The notes: generated from the letters alone by a model not told the origin. 5,869 nucleotides of DNA from Planctomycetia bacterium (GCA_005804005.1 SYPI01000073.1:1-5869); one strand, 5' to 3'. Positions 1-5,438 are shown, numbered from the stretch's first letter. Numbers and translations are program-made.

Positions 1-270
1 AAGGCCGTGCTCACCCGCGCCGCGCTGCTGGTGACCAACGACACCGGCACCCGCCACATCGGCGCGGCCCTTGGAACACCGACCGTCACGCTGTTTGGAC
101 CGACTGACCACCGCTGGACCACGCTCCACGCCACGCGCGAACGCCATGTGCTGGCCGCTCCGTTCCTCCCGGAACCCCTAGTGGCCGATCACCATCAACG
201 CTGGTGCATGATGGACCGGATCACCGTCGGCGATGTGCTGGTCGCCTGCCGCGACCTGCTCGGGCGATGA
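1..270 (+). CDS. Glycosyltransferase family 9 (heptosyltransferase-like), C-terminal end, 5' truncated by the window
   Basis: The frame is open from the first base and ends with TGA at 268-270, giving the last 89 residues. The segment LLVTNDTGTRHIGAALG followed by a P-x-V-x-LFGPT-D-x-x-W stretch is the nucleotide-sugar binding signature of the C-terminal Rossmann domain of GT-B fold family 9 enzymes (WaaC/WaaF/RfaF type). The late Cys-Met followed by I-T-V-x-D-V-L and a short helix is the usual end of these proteins. Family members transfer ADP-heptose or related sugars to lipid A-core or other envelope glycans at the cytoplasmic face of the inner membrane. The acceptor and donor cannot be told from this fragment. 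It lies 26 nt before plsY on the same strand, which fits co-transcription of envelope genes. The family assignment is secure; the exact activity is not. Confidence 0.88.
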   Translation, partial: KAVLTRAALLVTNDTGTRHIGAALGTPTVTLFGPTDHRWTTLHATRERHVLAAPFLPEPLVADHHQRWCMMDRITVGDVLVACRDLLGR

Positions 271-296
271 GCGCGCAGCTTCCCTAGAATCGTCGC

Positions 297-956
297 ATGC
301 AATCCGGAGACTGGATGCTGGCCTGCGCGGGTGCCTTCGCCAGTGGGAGCATTCCATTCGGGGTCCTGATTGCCCGCTCGCGCGGGGTGAACATCCGGGC
401 GCATGGTTCGGGAAATGTGGGCGCAACGAATGTGGGTCGGGTGCTGGGCCGCTCTTGGGGGATCCTGTGCTTTGCCCTCGATGCAGCCAAAGGTGCGGCA
501 CCGGTGGCGCTGGTTGGCTCGATTGCCGGGCTGCTCGGTGTGGCAGCCGACGCTCTCTCACCGAGTGAGCAGGCGCTTTGGCTGGCCGTCGCCGCCGCCG
601 CGATACTGGGTCATGTCTTCTGTCCGTGGACCGGCTTTCGCGGCGGCAAAGGGGTGGCCACCGCCTGCGGCGCTCTACTGGCCATGTGGCCGCTGATGAC
701 ACTGCCGGTGTTGGTGGCGTTGGCACTGTGGATCATCGTTGCCAAGGCCAGCCGATATGTGTCGCTGGCTTCCATCCTCGCCTCATTGGCCCTGCCGGTG
801 GCGGTGACCGGCCGAACTCTCATCAACCATGCCACTATTGAATCGGCGTGGCCCACGCTGGCCCTGACACTTGCTCTGGCCGCGCTGGTCATCTATATGC
901 ATCGAGGCAACATCTCCCGATTGCGCCAGGGCACGGAGAACCGCATCTCACAATGA
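297..956 (+). CDS. plsY: Glycerol-3-phosphate acyltransferase PlsY (acyl-phosphate dependent)
   Basis: This is a 219-residue integral membrane protein, close to the usual 190-220 of PlsY. It transfers the acyl group from acyl-phosphate to sn-glycerol 3-phosphate, making lysophosphatidate, the first step of membrane phospholipid synthesis. All three family motifs are visible: GSIPFG (17-22) leading to HGSGNVGATN (36-45); GHVFCPWTGFRGGKGVAT (105-122), the glycine-rich active-site loop; and HRGNISRLRQGTE (202-214) near the end. Hydrophobic segments lie at about 5-26, 55-82, 95-113, 128-150, 155-172 and 186-201, giving a multi-pass protein. The ATG at 297 puts the first membrane segment in the usual place, but no Shine-Dalgarno precedes it. 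The stop overlaps the start of purB (ATGA), so translation of the two is probably coupled. Confidence 0.96.
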   Translation: MQSGDWMLACAGAFASGSIPFGVLIARSRGVNIRAHGSGNVGATNVGRVLGRSWGILCFALDAAKGAAPVALVGSIAGLLGVAADALSPSEQALWLAVAAAAILGHVFCPWTGFRGGKGVATACGALLAMWPLMTLPVLVALALWIIVAKASRYVSLASILASLALPVAVTGRTLINHATIESAWPTLALTLALAALVIYMHRGNISRLRQGTENRISQ

Positions 957-2392
957 GCGACCCGAACCTCACCTACCGGTCTCCACTTGAAGCGCGCAAC
1001 GCCAGCGCCCAGATGCTGCGGTTGTGGAGCCCGTTCCACCGCGTGCACACTTGGCGGCGCATCTGGCTGGCGCTGGCCGAATCGCAGCATGAACTGGGAC
1101 TGCCGGTCTCGGGCCGACAGGTGGAAGAGATCCGCGCTCACCTCCAGGACATCGACTTCGCTGCCGCCGAACGACACGAGCTGCGCTTGCGCCACGATGT
1201 GATGGCTCATGTGCACACCCTGGGAGATGCCGCCCCGGCGGCCCGGCCGATCATTCACTTGGGGGCGACCAGTCAGGATGTGGTCTGCAACGCCGACACA
1301 CTCATCATGCGCGAGGGGCTGGAACTGCTCGCCACCAAACTCGCCCGGATCATCGATCAACTGGGCTCATTCGCTCAGACGCACCGGGCGCTGCCGACCC
1401 TCGGATTCACTCACTTCCAGAGCGCGCAACCGACCACCGTAGGAAAGCGCACTGCCATGTGGTGCCAGGATTTCGTGATCGCCCTCGAAGAACTCGAGGG
1501 GCGTTGTGCCGCGCTCAGGCTGCGCGGGCTCAAGGGAGCCACCGGCACGCAAGCCAGTTTCCTGGCGTTGTTCGGCGGCGACGCCGCCAAGGTCTCCGCT
1601 CTGGAGCGGAACTTCGTGACCCGCTTGGGCTGGGACGCTGATGCGGTGTGGGGCGCCGTCGGCCAGACATACCCGCGCACCGTCGATGCTCAGATCCTCT
1701 CCTCACTGGCGACGGCCGCGGCGGCGATTCACAAGTGCGCCACCGACATTCGCCTGCTGGCCCACCTGCAGGAAGTCGAAGAACCGGCCGAGCGCTCACA
1801 GATCGGATCCAGCGCCATGCCGTACAAGCGCAATCCGATGCGCTGCGAACGGGCCTGCGGACTGGCGCGGTTCGTGATGAGCCTGCCTGCCAACGCCCTG
1901 GCCACGGCCTCGACCCAGTGGTTGGAACGGACTCTCGACGACAGCAGCAATCGGCGTCTTTCGCTGGCCGAGTCGTTCCTGGCGCTGGATGGCGCGCTGG
2001 ATGTGATGGCCAATGTGACCGCCGGATTGATCGTCTACCCACGGCGCATTGCCGAGCGACTCGCCGCCGAAATGCCCTTCCTAGCAACCGAGGAACTGCT
2101 CTTGGCGGCCGTAGCGCGGGGCGCCGATCGGCAGGATGTCCACGAGGTGATTCGCGCCCACAGCCAGGAAGCGGCGCGTGCCGTGAAGGAGCACGGCAAG
2201 CCCAACGATCTGCTGGAGCGACTGACTCAGGAGCCATCATTCCGGGGCATCGATCTGCAAGGAGTGCTCGCGCCTGATCGGCACATCGGATTGGCGGCGC
2301 AGCAGGTGGACGCCTTCATTTCCAATTGCGTCGAACCGATCCGCGAGCGATATCGCTCGCGCGTCGCCGCTGGCGCTGACCTTCGGGTCTAG
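953..2392 (+). CDS. purB: Adenylosuccinate lyase
   Basis: This 479-residue cytoplasmic enzyme cleaves fumarate from SAICAR and from adenylosuccinate, two steps of purine/AMP synthesis; the active form is a homotetramer. Landmarks are RHDVMAHVHTLGD (80-92, conserved His86), GATSQDVVCNADTL (104-117), T153-H154 in FTHFQSAQ (the general-acid His), RGLKGATGTQASF (191-203) and the fumarase/lyase superfamily signature QIGSSAMPYKRNP (283-295) with the catalytic serine loop. W323-x-E-R-T-L-D-D-S-x-N-R-R (to 335) and the C-terminal arrangement resemble the metazoan-type ADSL (about 484 residues) more than the shorter B. subtilis or E. coli types. The ATG at 953 was chosen over upstream in-frame codons because it overlaps the plsY stop as ATGA and gives the family length. 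A GGAG at 935-938 is rather far for a ribosome site, so coupling from plsY is likely. The 3' end contains a perfect 20-bp palindrome. Confidence 0.96.
   Translation: MSDPNLTYRSPLEARNASAQMLRLWSPFHRVHTWRRIWLALAESQHELGLPVSGRQVEEIRAHLQDIDFAAAERHELRLRHDVMAHVHTLGDAAPAARPIIHLGATSQDVVCNADTLIMREGLELLATKLARIIDQLGSFAQTHRALPTLGFTHFQSAQPTTVGKRTAMWCQDFVIALEELEGRCAALRLRGLKGATGTQASFLALFGGDAAKVSALERNFVTRLGWDADAVWGAVGQTYPRTVDAQILSSLATAAAAIHKCATDIRLLAHLQEVEEPAERSQIGSSAMPYKRNPMRCERACGLARFVMSLPANALATASTQWLERTLDDSSNRRLSLAESFLALDGALDVMANVTAGLIVYPRRIAERLAAEMPFLATEELLLAAVARGADRQDVHEVIRAHSQEAARAVKEHGKPNDLLERLTQEPSFRGIDLQGVLAPDRHIGLAAQQVDAFISNCVEPIRERYRSRVAAGADLRV
2342..2361. repeat. Perfect 20-bp palindrome inside the 3' end of purB
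   Basis: The arm CGCGAGCGAT is followed directly by its own reverse complement, centred between 2351 and 2352. Neighbouring bases 2341 and 2362 (C and C) do not pair, so the symmetry ends there. As RNA it could form an 8-bp all-GC-rich stem with an AUAU loop. It encodes part of I-R-E-R-Y-R-S-R near the PurB C-terminus and ends 33 nt before the start of the next gene. The symmetry is certain; any function is unknown. Confidence 0.9.
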
Positions 2393-2394
2393 CC

Positions 2395-2961
2395 ATGGCG
2401 CAGCCCCGACTCTCCGTCGCAGACACCGCTCTGCTGGTCATTGACATGCAGGAGCGGCTCAAGCCAACCCTGCCCCAGTGGGATCGCACCCTGAGGCGAA
2501 TCCGCGCGCTCGCTCAGGTCGCCTCAATCCTGAAACTGCCCGTCGCCGCTACCGAACAGTCACCTGGTTCGCTTGGGCCGACCGTCGAGCCGCTGCGCGC
2601 TGAACTGCTTCAGACTGGACCGATCTTCGAAAAGACCCAGTTCAGCGCCGCGACCGCCGAGGTGGAATCGTGGCTCGCCGCCCACGGGCGTACCAATGTG
2701 ATCCTCTGCGGCATCGAAGGGCATGTTTGCGTGCTGCAAACGGCCCTCGACTTCTGCCAGCGCGGCACCCAGACATTTCATTGCACCGATGCCATCGATT
2801 GCAGTCAGCCGGACCAGTTCAGTGGGGCCCTGACGCGCATGGAGCGCGCCGGCAGTATCGCCACCGGGATGACATCGGCGATCTACGAACTGATGGGCAA
2901 CGCCAAGCACCCGGCGTTCCGGGATTGCCTGCGCGTGGTTAAGTCCGGCCTGTCCGGTTAG
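2395..2961 (+). CDS. Isochorismatase-family cysteine hydrolase (ISOC1/ISOC2-like)
   Basis: This 188-residue protein has the isochorismatase-like hydrolase fold. The D-K-C catalytic triad is intact: D17 in LLVIDMQERL, K80 in FEKTQFSA, and C112 in CGIEGHVCVLQTALD, the nucleophile. The TEQ-x-P-x-x-LGPT segment (53-63), the H-V-C spacing and the M-x-R-x-G-S-I (149-155) tract match the subgroup containing animal ISOC1/ISOC2 and bacterial YcaC-type hydrolases, rather than true isochorismatases of siderophore synthesis. The substrate is unknown; an amide or ester is likely for the family. No signal peptide is visible, so it should be cytoplasmic. The ATG lies 2 nt after the purB stop with no separate Shine-Dalgarno, so it is probably translated by coupling. 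Its TAG stop overlaps the stop of the convergent Hc1-like gene. Confidence 0.92.
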   Translation: MAQPRLSVADTALLVIDMQERLKPTLPQWDRTLRRIRALAQVASILKLPVAATEQSPGSLGPTVEPLRAELLQTGPIFEKTQFSAATAEVESWLAAHGRTNVILCGIEGHVCVLQTALDFCQRGTQTFHCTDAIDCSQPDQFSGALTRMERAGSIATGMTSAIYELMGNAKHPAFRDCLRVVKSGLSG

Positions 2962-3143
2962 GGCTTTGGCTGTTCGCGGGCCTTGAGGACTGCCTCGCGC
3001 AGTTCCTGCGCGGCGTCCTTCACATCCTGCATCGCCTTGCGGGCGCGCGTTCCCGCCGCTTGGTTGCCACCGGCGGCCTTTTCCACATCCTCAGCAGCAT
3101 CGGCCACGACCTTCTGAAGCTTCGCGTAGCAGTCCCGAATCAT
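2958..3143 (-). CDS. Small Hc1/histone H1-like protein
   Basis: This 61-residue protein starts at the ATG at 3143-3141. I chose that start over an upstream in-frame ATG (3230) because a clear AAGGAG lies 6 nt before it and because similarity begins here. The sequence Y-x-K-L-x-x-V-V-x-D-x-x-x-D-V-E-K-A (6-23), GGNQAAGTRARKAMQD (25-40) and A-A-Q-E-L-R-E (44-50) matches the N-terminal coiled region of chlamydial Hc1 (HctA) and planctomycete histone H1-like proteins, where E-K-x-x-x-GN-x-A-A-x-x-R-x-R is the hallmark. It should form a helical hairpin. Unlike Hc1, it lacks the Lys/Ala-rich DNA-binding tail and is nearly neutral (12 K+R against 10 D+E), so DNA compaction is doubtful and a partner or regulatory role is possible. 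It converges on the hydrolase gene and diverges from the fabZ-like gene. Family assignment is from memory and moderately sure; the coding call is firmer. Confidence 0.72.
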   Translation of the reverse strand: MIRDCYAKLQKVVADAAEDVEKAAGGNQAAGTRARKAMQDVKDAAQELREAVLKAREQPKP

Positions 3144-3149
3144 GCAGTG

Positions 3150-3155
3150 CTCCTT
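3150..3155 (-). promoter_or_regulatory. Ribosome binding site of the Hc1-like gene
   Basis: On the minus strand the sequence reads AAGGAG, then GCACTG... with six bases before the ATG at 3143. It is one of only two strong Shine-Dalgarno sequences in the window, and it fixes the start at 3143 rather than at the upstream ATG. Confidence 0.8.
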
Positions 3156-3254
3156 GTCCTTGGGTGAATCCCACAGCAGTTCTGTTCCATGGGACACTCG
3201 AACCATCGGCTTCGACGCCCAAAACCGCACAGAATCCGACGCTAAATCCGTTCC

Positions 3255-3282
3255 CTGACGATCTGTTGGCGCATGTTATCCT
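3255..3282 (+). promoter_or_regulatory. Putative sigma70-type promoter for the fabZ-like gene
   Basis: CTGACG at 3255-3260 (four of six matches to TTGACA) is followed after 16 nt by TATCCT at 3277-3282 (four of six to TATAAT), preceded by TG one base upstream as in an extended -10. Transcription would start near 3289, just before the TTG start at 3307. It lies in the 163-nt region between the divergent Hc1-like and fabZ-like genes, where a promoter is required. A TATCCT element at almost the same distance from the start precedes atpD. I see no equally good promoter for the Hc1-like gene on the other strand. Confidence 0.42.
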
Positions 3283-3306
3283 ACCCTTCCACAATGGAAC
3301 CCACTG

Positions 3307-3780
3307 TTGGCTGCTGAGTTTCTGCTGGATCTTAGCTCGATCGACCTCGATGGCGCGGTGGTCAGCCAGGAAGTACTCGACCAGCACCTGCGGCAGACTG
3401 GTGACATGCGGCACCTCGACCGGGTGATCTGGCTCAATGATGACATCACCAGCGGGGTTGGGGTCAAACTGACCCGCCCGGACGAGTTCTGGGTCCCGGG
3501 GCACATTCCGGGGCGGCCGATTTTCCCTGGGGTGCTGATGATCGAAGCTGCCGCCCAACTGTGCAGCTTCATACACACCTACTCGGGCCGGGCCACCGGG
3601 TTCCTGGGGTTCACAAGATGCGAAGAGGTGGTTTTCCGTGGCCAGGTCCCGCCGGGGTCGAAGTTCTTCATTGTTGCCAAGGCTATTGAGTTGAACCGTC
3701 GCCGCTTCATCAGCGCCACCCAGGGAATTCTTGATGGCAAACTGGTGTTCGAGGCACGGATCACCGGCATGAACCTGTGA
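3307..3780 (+). CDS. FabZ-like 3-hydroxyacyl-ACP dehydratase (hotdog fold) with N-terminal extension
   Basis: This is a 157-residue hotdog-fold protein. The FabZ core runs from about residue 58: F-W-V-P-GHIPGRPIFPGVLMIEAAAQ contains the catalytic His (H66) and, 14 residues later, the catalytic Glu (E80), the same spacing as in E. coli FabZ. G-F-L-G-F (about 97-101), F-R-G-x-V-x-P-G (110-117) and a final F-E-A-R-I-T-G match later strands of the fold. FabZ dehydrates 3-hydroxyacyl-ACP in fatty acid elongation. The first 55 residues (FLLDLSSIDLDGAVV onward) are an extension seen, as far as I recall, in a planctomycete FabZ-like branch whose substrate is not established. No in-frame ATG exists upstream of the core. 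TTG at 3307 is the best start: a GGAA lies 7 nt before it, and a promoter ends 24 nt upstream. CTG at 3304 is the alternative. Confidence 0.88.
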   Translation: MAAEFLLDLSSIDLDGAVVSQEVLDQHLRQTGDMRHLDRVIWLNDDITSGVGVKLTRPDEFWVPGHIPGRPIFPGVLMIEAAAQLCSFIHTYSGRATGFLGFTRCEEVVFRGQVPPGSKFFIVAKAIELNRRRFISATQGILDGKLVFEARITGMNL

Positions 3781-3821
3781 TCACAAGCCAGTCACATGTC
3801 GCCGGGTAACCTGCGCGGGCG

Positions 3822-5372
3822 ATGAACCAGGCGCCGACTGCGCCAATGCGATTGGCGCCAATACTGAAAGAGCGGGTCTGGGGAGGTCAGGCGATTGAGC
3901 CATGGCTGGGATTGGACTCGGTGCCGCGGCGGACGCCGGTCGGCGAGGCTTGGCTGCTGGCCGACCTGCCTGCGGAGATTCGCGATGGGCAGTCTCTTGT
4001 CGCCAGCGGGCCGTGCGCGGGCATGACCATCGAGCACCTGCGCCGCAATCACACCGAGGAACTCATGGGCCGCGCCGAACCGGCCCCGCACGGTGGCCTG
4101 CCACTGTTGGTCAAGGTGCTCGACGCTCACCGGGATCTCTCGGTGCAGGTTCATCCAGACGCCGAGTACGCCGACGCGCATCCCGGGTGCTACACCAAGT
4201 CGGAGGTCTGGCATGTGCTCGCCGCCCGGCCAAACGCGCGCATTTTGGCTGGCACCAAGGCGGGAGTCACTGCGGCGTCCTTTGCAACTAATGCCCGCAG
4301 TGATTTCGCAGCACCGCCGGAAACCTGCCGCCTGCTGGCCGACCTAGAGGAGTTGCCAGCCAATGTCGGCGACACATTCTGGCTGCCCAGCGGCACCTGC
4401 CATGCGCTCGGAGCGGGGCTGTTCGTGGCCGAAGTTCAGACTCCCAGCGACACCACCTTTCGCCTCTATGACTGGGGCCGGAGCGGCTCCGGGCGACCGC
4501 TGCATGTTGAAGAAGCCCTTCAGTGCTGCACGATTGGCGCGCTGGAGGTCGCCCGGAAGTCGGCTCAGGATCCGGCGGGCATTGTTGAGACACAACACTT
4601 CACTGTTGACCGCATCCAGTTGGAGGCCGGCGCAACCCAGAACTGGAACACCGGCGCACTTCCAGAGCACTGGCTGATTCTGACGGGGGAAGGCTCGATT
4701 AGCGGTGGAACCGGGCATGCTCACTTCCAGAGCGGCTCCAGTGTGTTGGTTCCTGCCGCCTGCCCGGCGGTCGAAGTCCACTCGCACCATGCAGTCGTGG
4801 CGCTGCGAACCCGATTGCCGGCCCGCACCGCGGCACTGTTGCTGGCTCTGCTCGGCGGATCGGTTGCCGCTGGTTGTAATGAAGACTCGCCGACCCCGCC
4901 GCCGTTGATTCAGAACACTCCGGTCGCCACCGATGCCCAGCCAGCCCCGGCTACAACATCCATCACACTGGTCGAGCCGCCGACGCGCGAGGTGGAGGCA
5001 GTGGCGCCTGAACCAATCCCCGAGCCACCAGCCGCACCGAGTTTCATCGGCCCCAGCGCGGCCGCGGAGCAGTGCCGCCGCGCCATGGCGTACGCGCTGG
5101 AGACGATCAACGATCTGGACCCCGACAATCGCCACGCCTTCGCCCGCGTGAAGCAGTTCCTGCATATTCCCGCCCTGCTGGAGAAGGGCGCCTTAGTCCA
5201 GCGCGGTGGCGCGGGTGCTGCGGGCCCAGCGATCGCTCACGCCGGTAGTGTCCTGGGCCAGATCGAAGCGTGCGATGGAACTCCCGACGCGGTCCGCGCG
5301 ATCCAGCGCGAGATTCGGCGCAGTGCGCTGCCCGCGCTGTTGCGCCGCCCGGCCACCAGTCGGCCCGAGTAG
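3822..5372 (+). CDS. manA: Class I mannose-6-phosphate isomerase fused in frame to a lipoprotein-like C-terminal region
   Basis: The frame is 516 residues, against about 315-340 for bacterial class I isomerases of the B. subtilis ManA type. Residues 9-335 are the isomerase, which interconverts mannose 6-phosphate and fructose 6-phosphate with a bound zinc. Visible features are the strand L-x-P-I-L-K-E-R-V-WGG (11-22), zinc ligands Q109 and H111 in SVQVHPD, E128 in KSEVWHVL and H194 in SGTCHALGAG, and active-site R214 in TFRLYDWGR. A second cupin-like barrel (283-330, W-L-I-L-T-G-E-G to S-V-L-V-P-A) closes the domain. With no stop, it continues into a lipoprotein signal peptide with lipobox A-A-G-C (Cys352), a Pro-rich linker (357-407) and an unrecognised helical domain (408-516). 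The ATG at 3822 is kept; Met9 (3846) is an alternative and fits the family N-terminus better. No clear ribosome site precedes either. The isomerase is secure; whether one or two proteins are made is open. Confidence 0.9.
   Translation: MNQAPTAPMRLAPILKERVWGGQAIEPWLGLDSVPRRTPVGEAWLLADLPAEIRDGQSLVASGPCAGMTIEHLRRNHTEELMGRAEPAPHGGLPLLVKVLDAHRDLSVQVHPDAEYADAHPGCYTKSEVWHVLAARPNARILAGTKAGVTAASFATNARSDFAAPPETCRLLADLEELPANVGDTFWLPSGTCHALGAGLFVAEVQTPSDTTFRLYDWGRSGSGRPLHVEEALQCCTIGALEVARKSAQDPAGIVETQHFTVDRIQLEAGATQNWNTGALPEHWLILTGEGSISGGTGHAHFQSGSSVLVPAACPAVEVHSHHAVVALRTRLPARTAALLLALLGGSVAAGCNEDSPTPPPLIQNTPVATDAQPAPATTSITLVEPPTREVEAVAPEPIPEPPAAPSFIGPSAAAEQCRRAMAYALETINDLDPDNRHAFARVKQFLHIPALLEKGALVQRGGAGAAGPAIAHAGSVLGQIEACDGTPDAVRAIQREIRRSALPALLRRPATSRPE
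4797..5372 (+). CDS. Possible separate lipoprotein translated from an internal GTG in the manA frame
   Basis: Read from GTG at 4797, in the same frame as manA, the product would be 191 residues and begin with an ideal type II signal peptide: M-A-L-R-T-R-L-P-A-R (three Arg), a hydrophobic core TAALLLALLGGSVA, and A-A-G ahead of Cys27. After the Cys comes N-E-D-S, then about 50 residues rich in Pro, Ala, Thr and Glu, typical of a flexible spacer away from the membrane. A predicted helical domain with two Cys follows (418 and 484 of the long frame). I do not recognise the domain. No Shine-Dalgarno precedes GTG 4797 or the alternative TTG at 4815, and the manA frame has no stop that would couple them, so separate translation is an inference from the signal peptide alone. 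The alternative is a true fusion or a sequence error removing a stop. Confidence 0.45.
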   Translation: MALRTRLPARTAALLLALLGGSVAAGCNEDSPTPPPLIQNTPVATDAQPAPATTSITLVEPPTREVEAVAPEPIPEPPAAPSFIGPSAAAEQCRRAMAYALETINDLDPDNRHAFARVKQFLHIPALLEKGALVQRGGAGAAGPAIAHAGSVLGQIEACDGTPDAVRAIQREIRRSALPALLRRPATSRPE

Positions 5373-5394
5373 GCGAAATCAAGCCTGCCCGGCG

Positions 5395-5423
5395 TGGACG
5401 GGCGTGAACTTGGGGAGTATCCT
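5395..5423 (+). promoter_or_regulatory. Putative promoter for atpD
   Basis: TGGACG at 5395-5400 (four of six to TTGACA), a 17-nt spacer, then TATCCT at 5418-5423 (four of six to TATAAT). Its -10 hexamer is identical to the one before the fabZ-like gene and ends 25 nt before the ATG, against 24 nt there. The agreement between two independent starts strengthens both, but each is weak alone. It lies in the 76-nt gap after the manA frame. Confidence 0.38.
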
Positions 5424-5427
5424 CCCC
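5412..5427. repeat. Perfect inverted repeat upstream of atpD
   Basis: GGGGAG at 5412-5417 pairs exactly with CTCCCC at 5422-5427 around a TATC loop. It overlaps the candidate -10 element. A C-rich run rather than a T-tract follows, so it does not read as a normal intrinsic terminator for manA. It may be an operator-like element, a weak hairpin at the end of the upstream transcript, or chance. Confidence 0.6.
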
Positions 5428-5438
5428 GCCCCCCATTC

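Noticed and set aside
178..726. Minus-strand open frame (182 codons) opposite plsY
   Set aside because: Arg/Pro/Ser-rich low-complexity translation; plsY motifs on the plus strand are decisive.
1530..2240. Long minus-strand open frame (236 codons) across purB
   Set aside because: Its Arg/Pro/Ser-rich translation is typical of the antisense of GC-rich coding DNA, and purB is certain on the plus strand.
3141..3230. 29-residue N-terminal extension of the Hc1-like protein from an upstream ATG (3230)
   Set aside because: The strong AAGGAG and the family similarity both point to the ATG at 3143; the extension is not Hc1-like and lies in the promoter region.
3294..3317. ATG at 3294 as the start of the fabZ-like gene
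   Set aside because: It is in another frame and meets TGA after seven codons. A frameshift is possible but nothing in the sequence demands it, and TTG at 3307 has a promoter and spacing that fit.
3776..3785. Palindrome TGTGATCACA at the fabZ-like stop codon, resembling joined CRP half-sites
   Set aside because: CRP sites have about six bases between TGTGA and TCACA; here there are none. A 10-bp palindrome is expected by chance, and it overlaps coding sequence.
1410..4734. Identical 15-mer CTCACTTCCAGAGCG in purB (1410-1424) and manA (4720-4734)
   Set aside because: Both encode H-F-Q-S in frame with common codons, and the flanks differ. A coincidence rather than a repeat family.
4344..5165. 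Minus-strand open frame (273 codons) across the manA/lipoprotein region
   Set aside because: The translation has no recognisable domain. The plus frame contains zinc ligands and a lipobox. Treated as a shadow.
5228..5237. AGCGATCGCT, resembling the cyanobacterial HIP1 repeat
   Set aside because: I noticed it only once in the window, and single copies are expected in GC-rich DNA.
5387..5403. Short inverted repeat GCCCG/CGGGC after the manA frame as a terminator
   Set aside because: Only 5 bp with a 7-nt loop and no T-tract; common by chance at this GC content.
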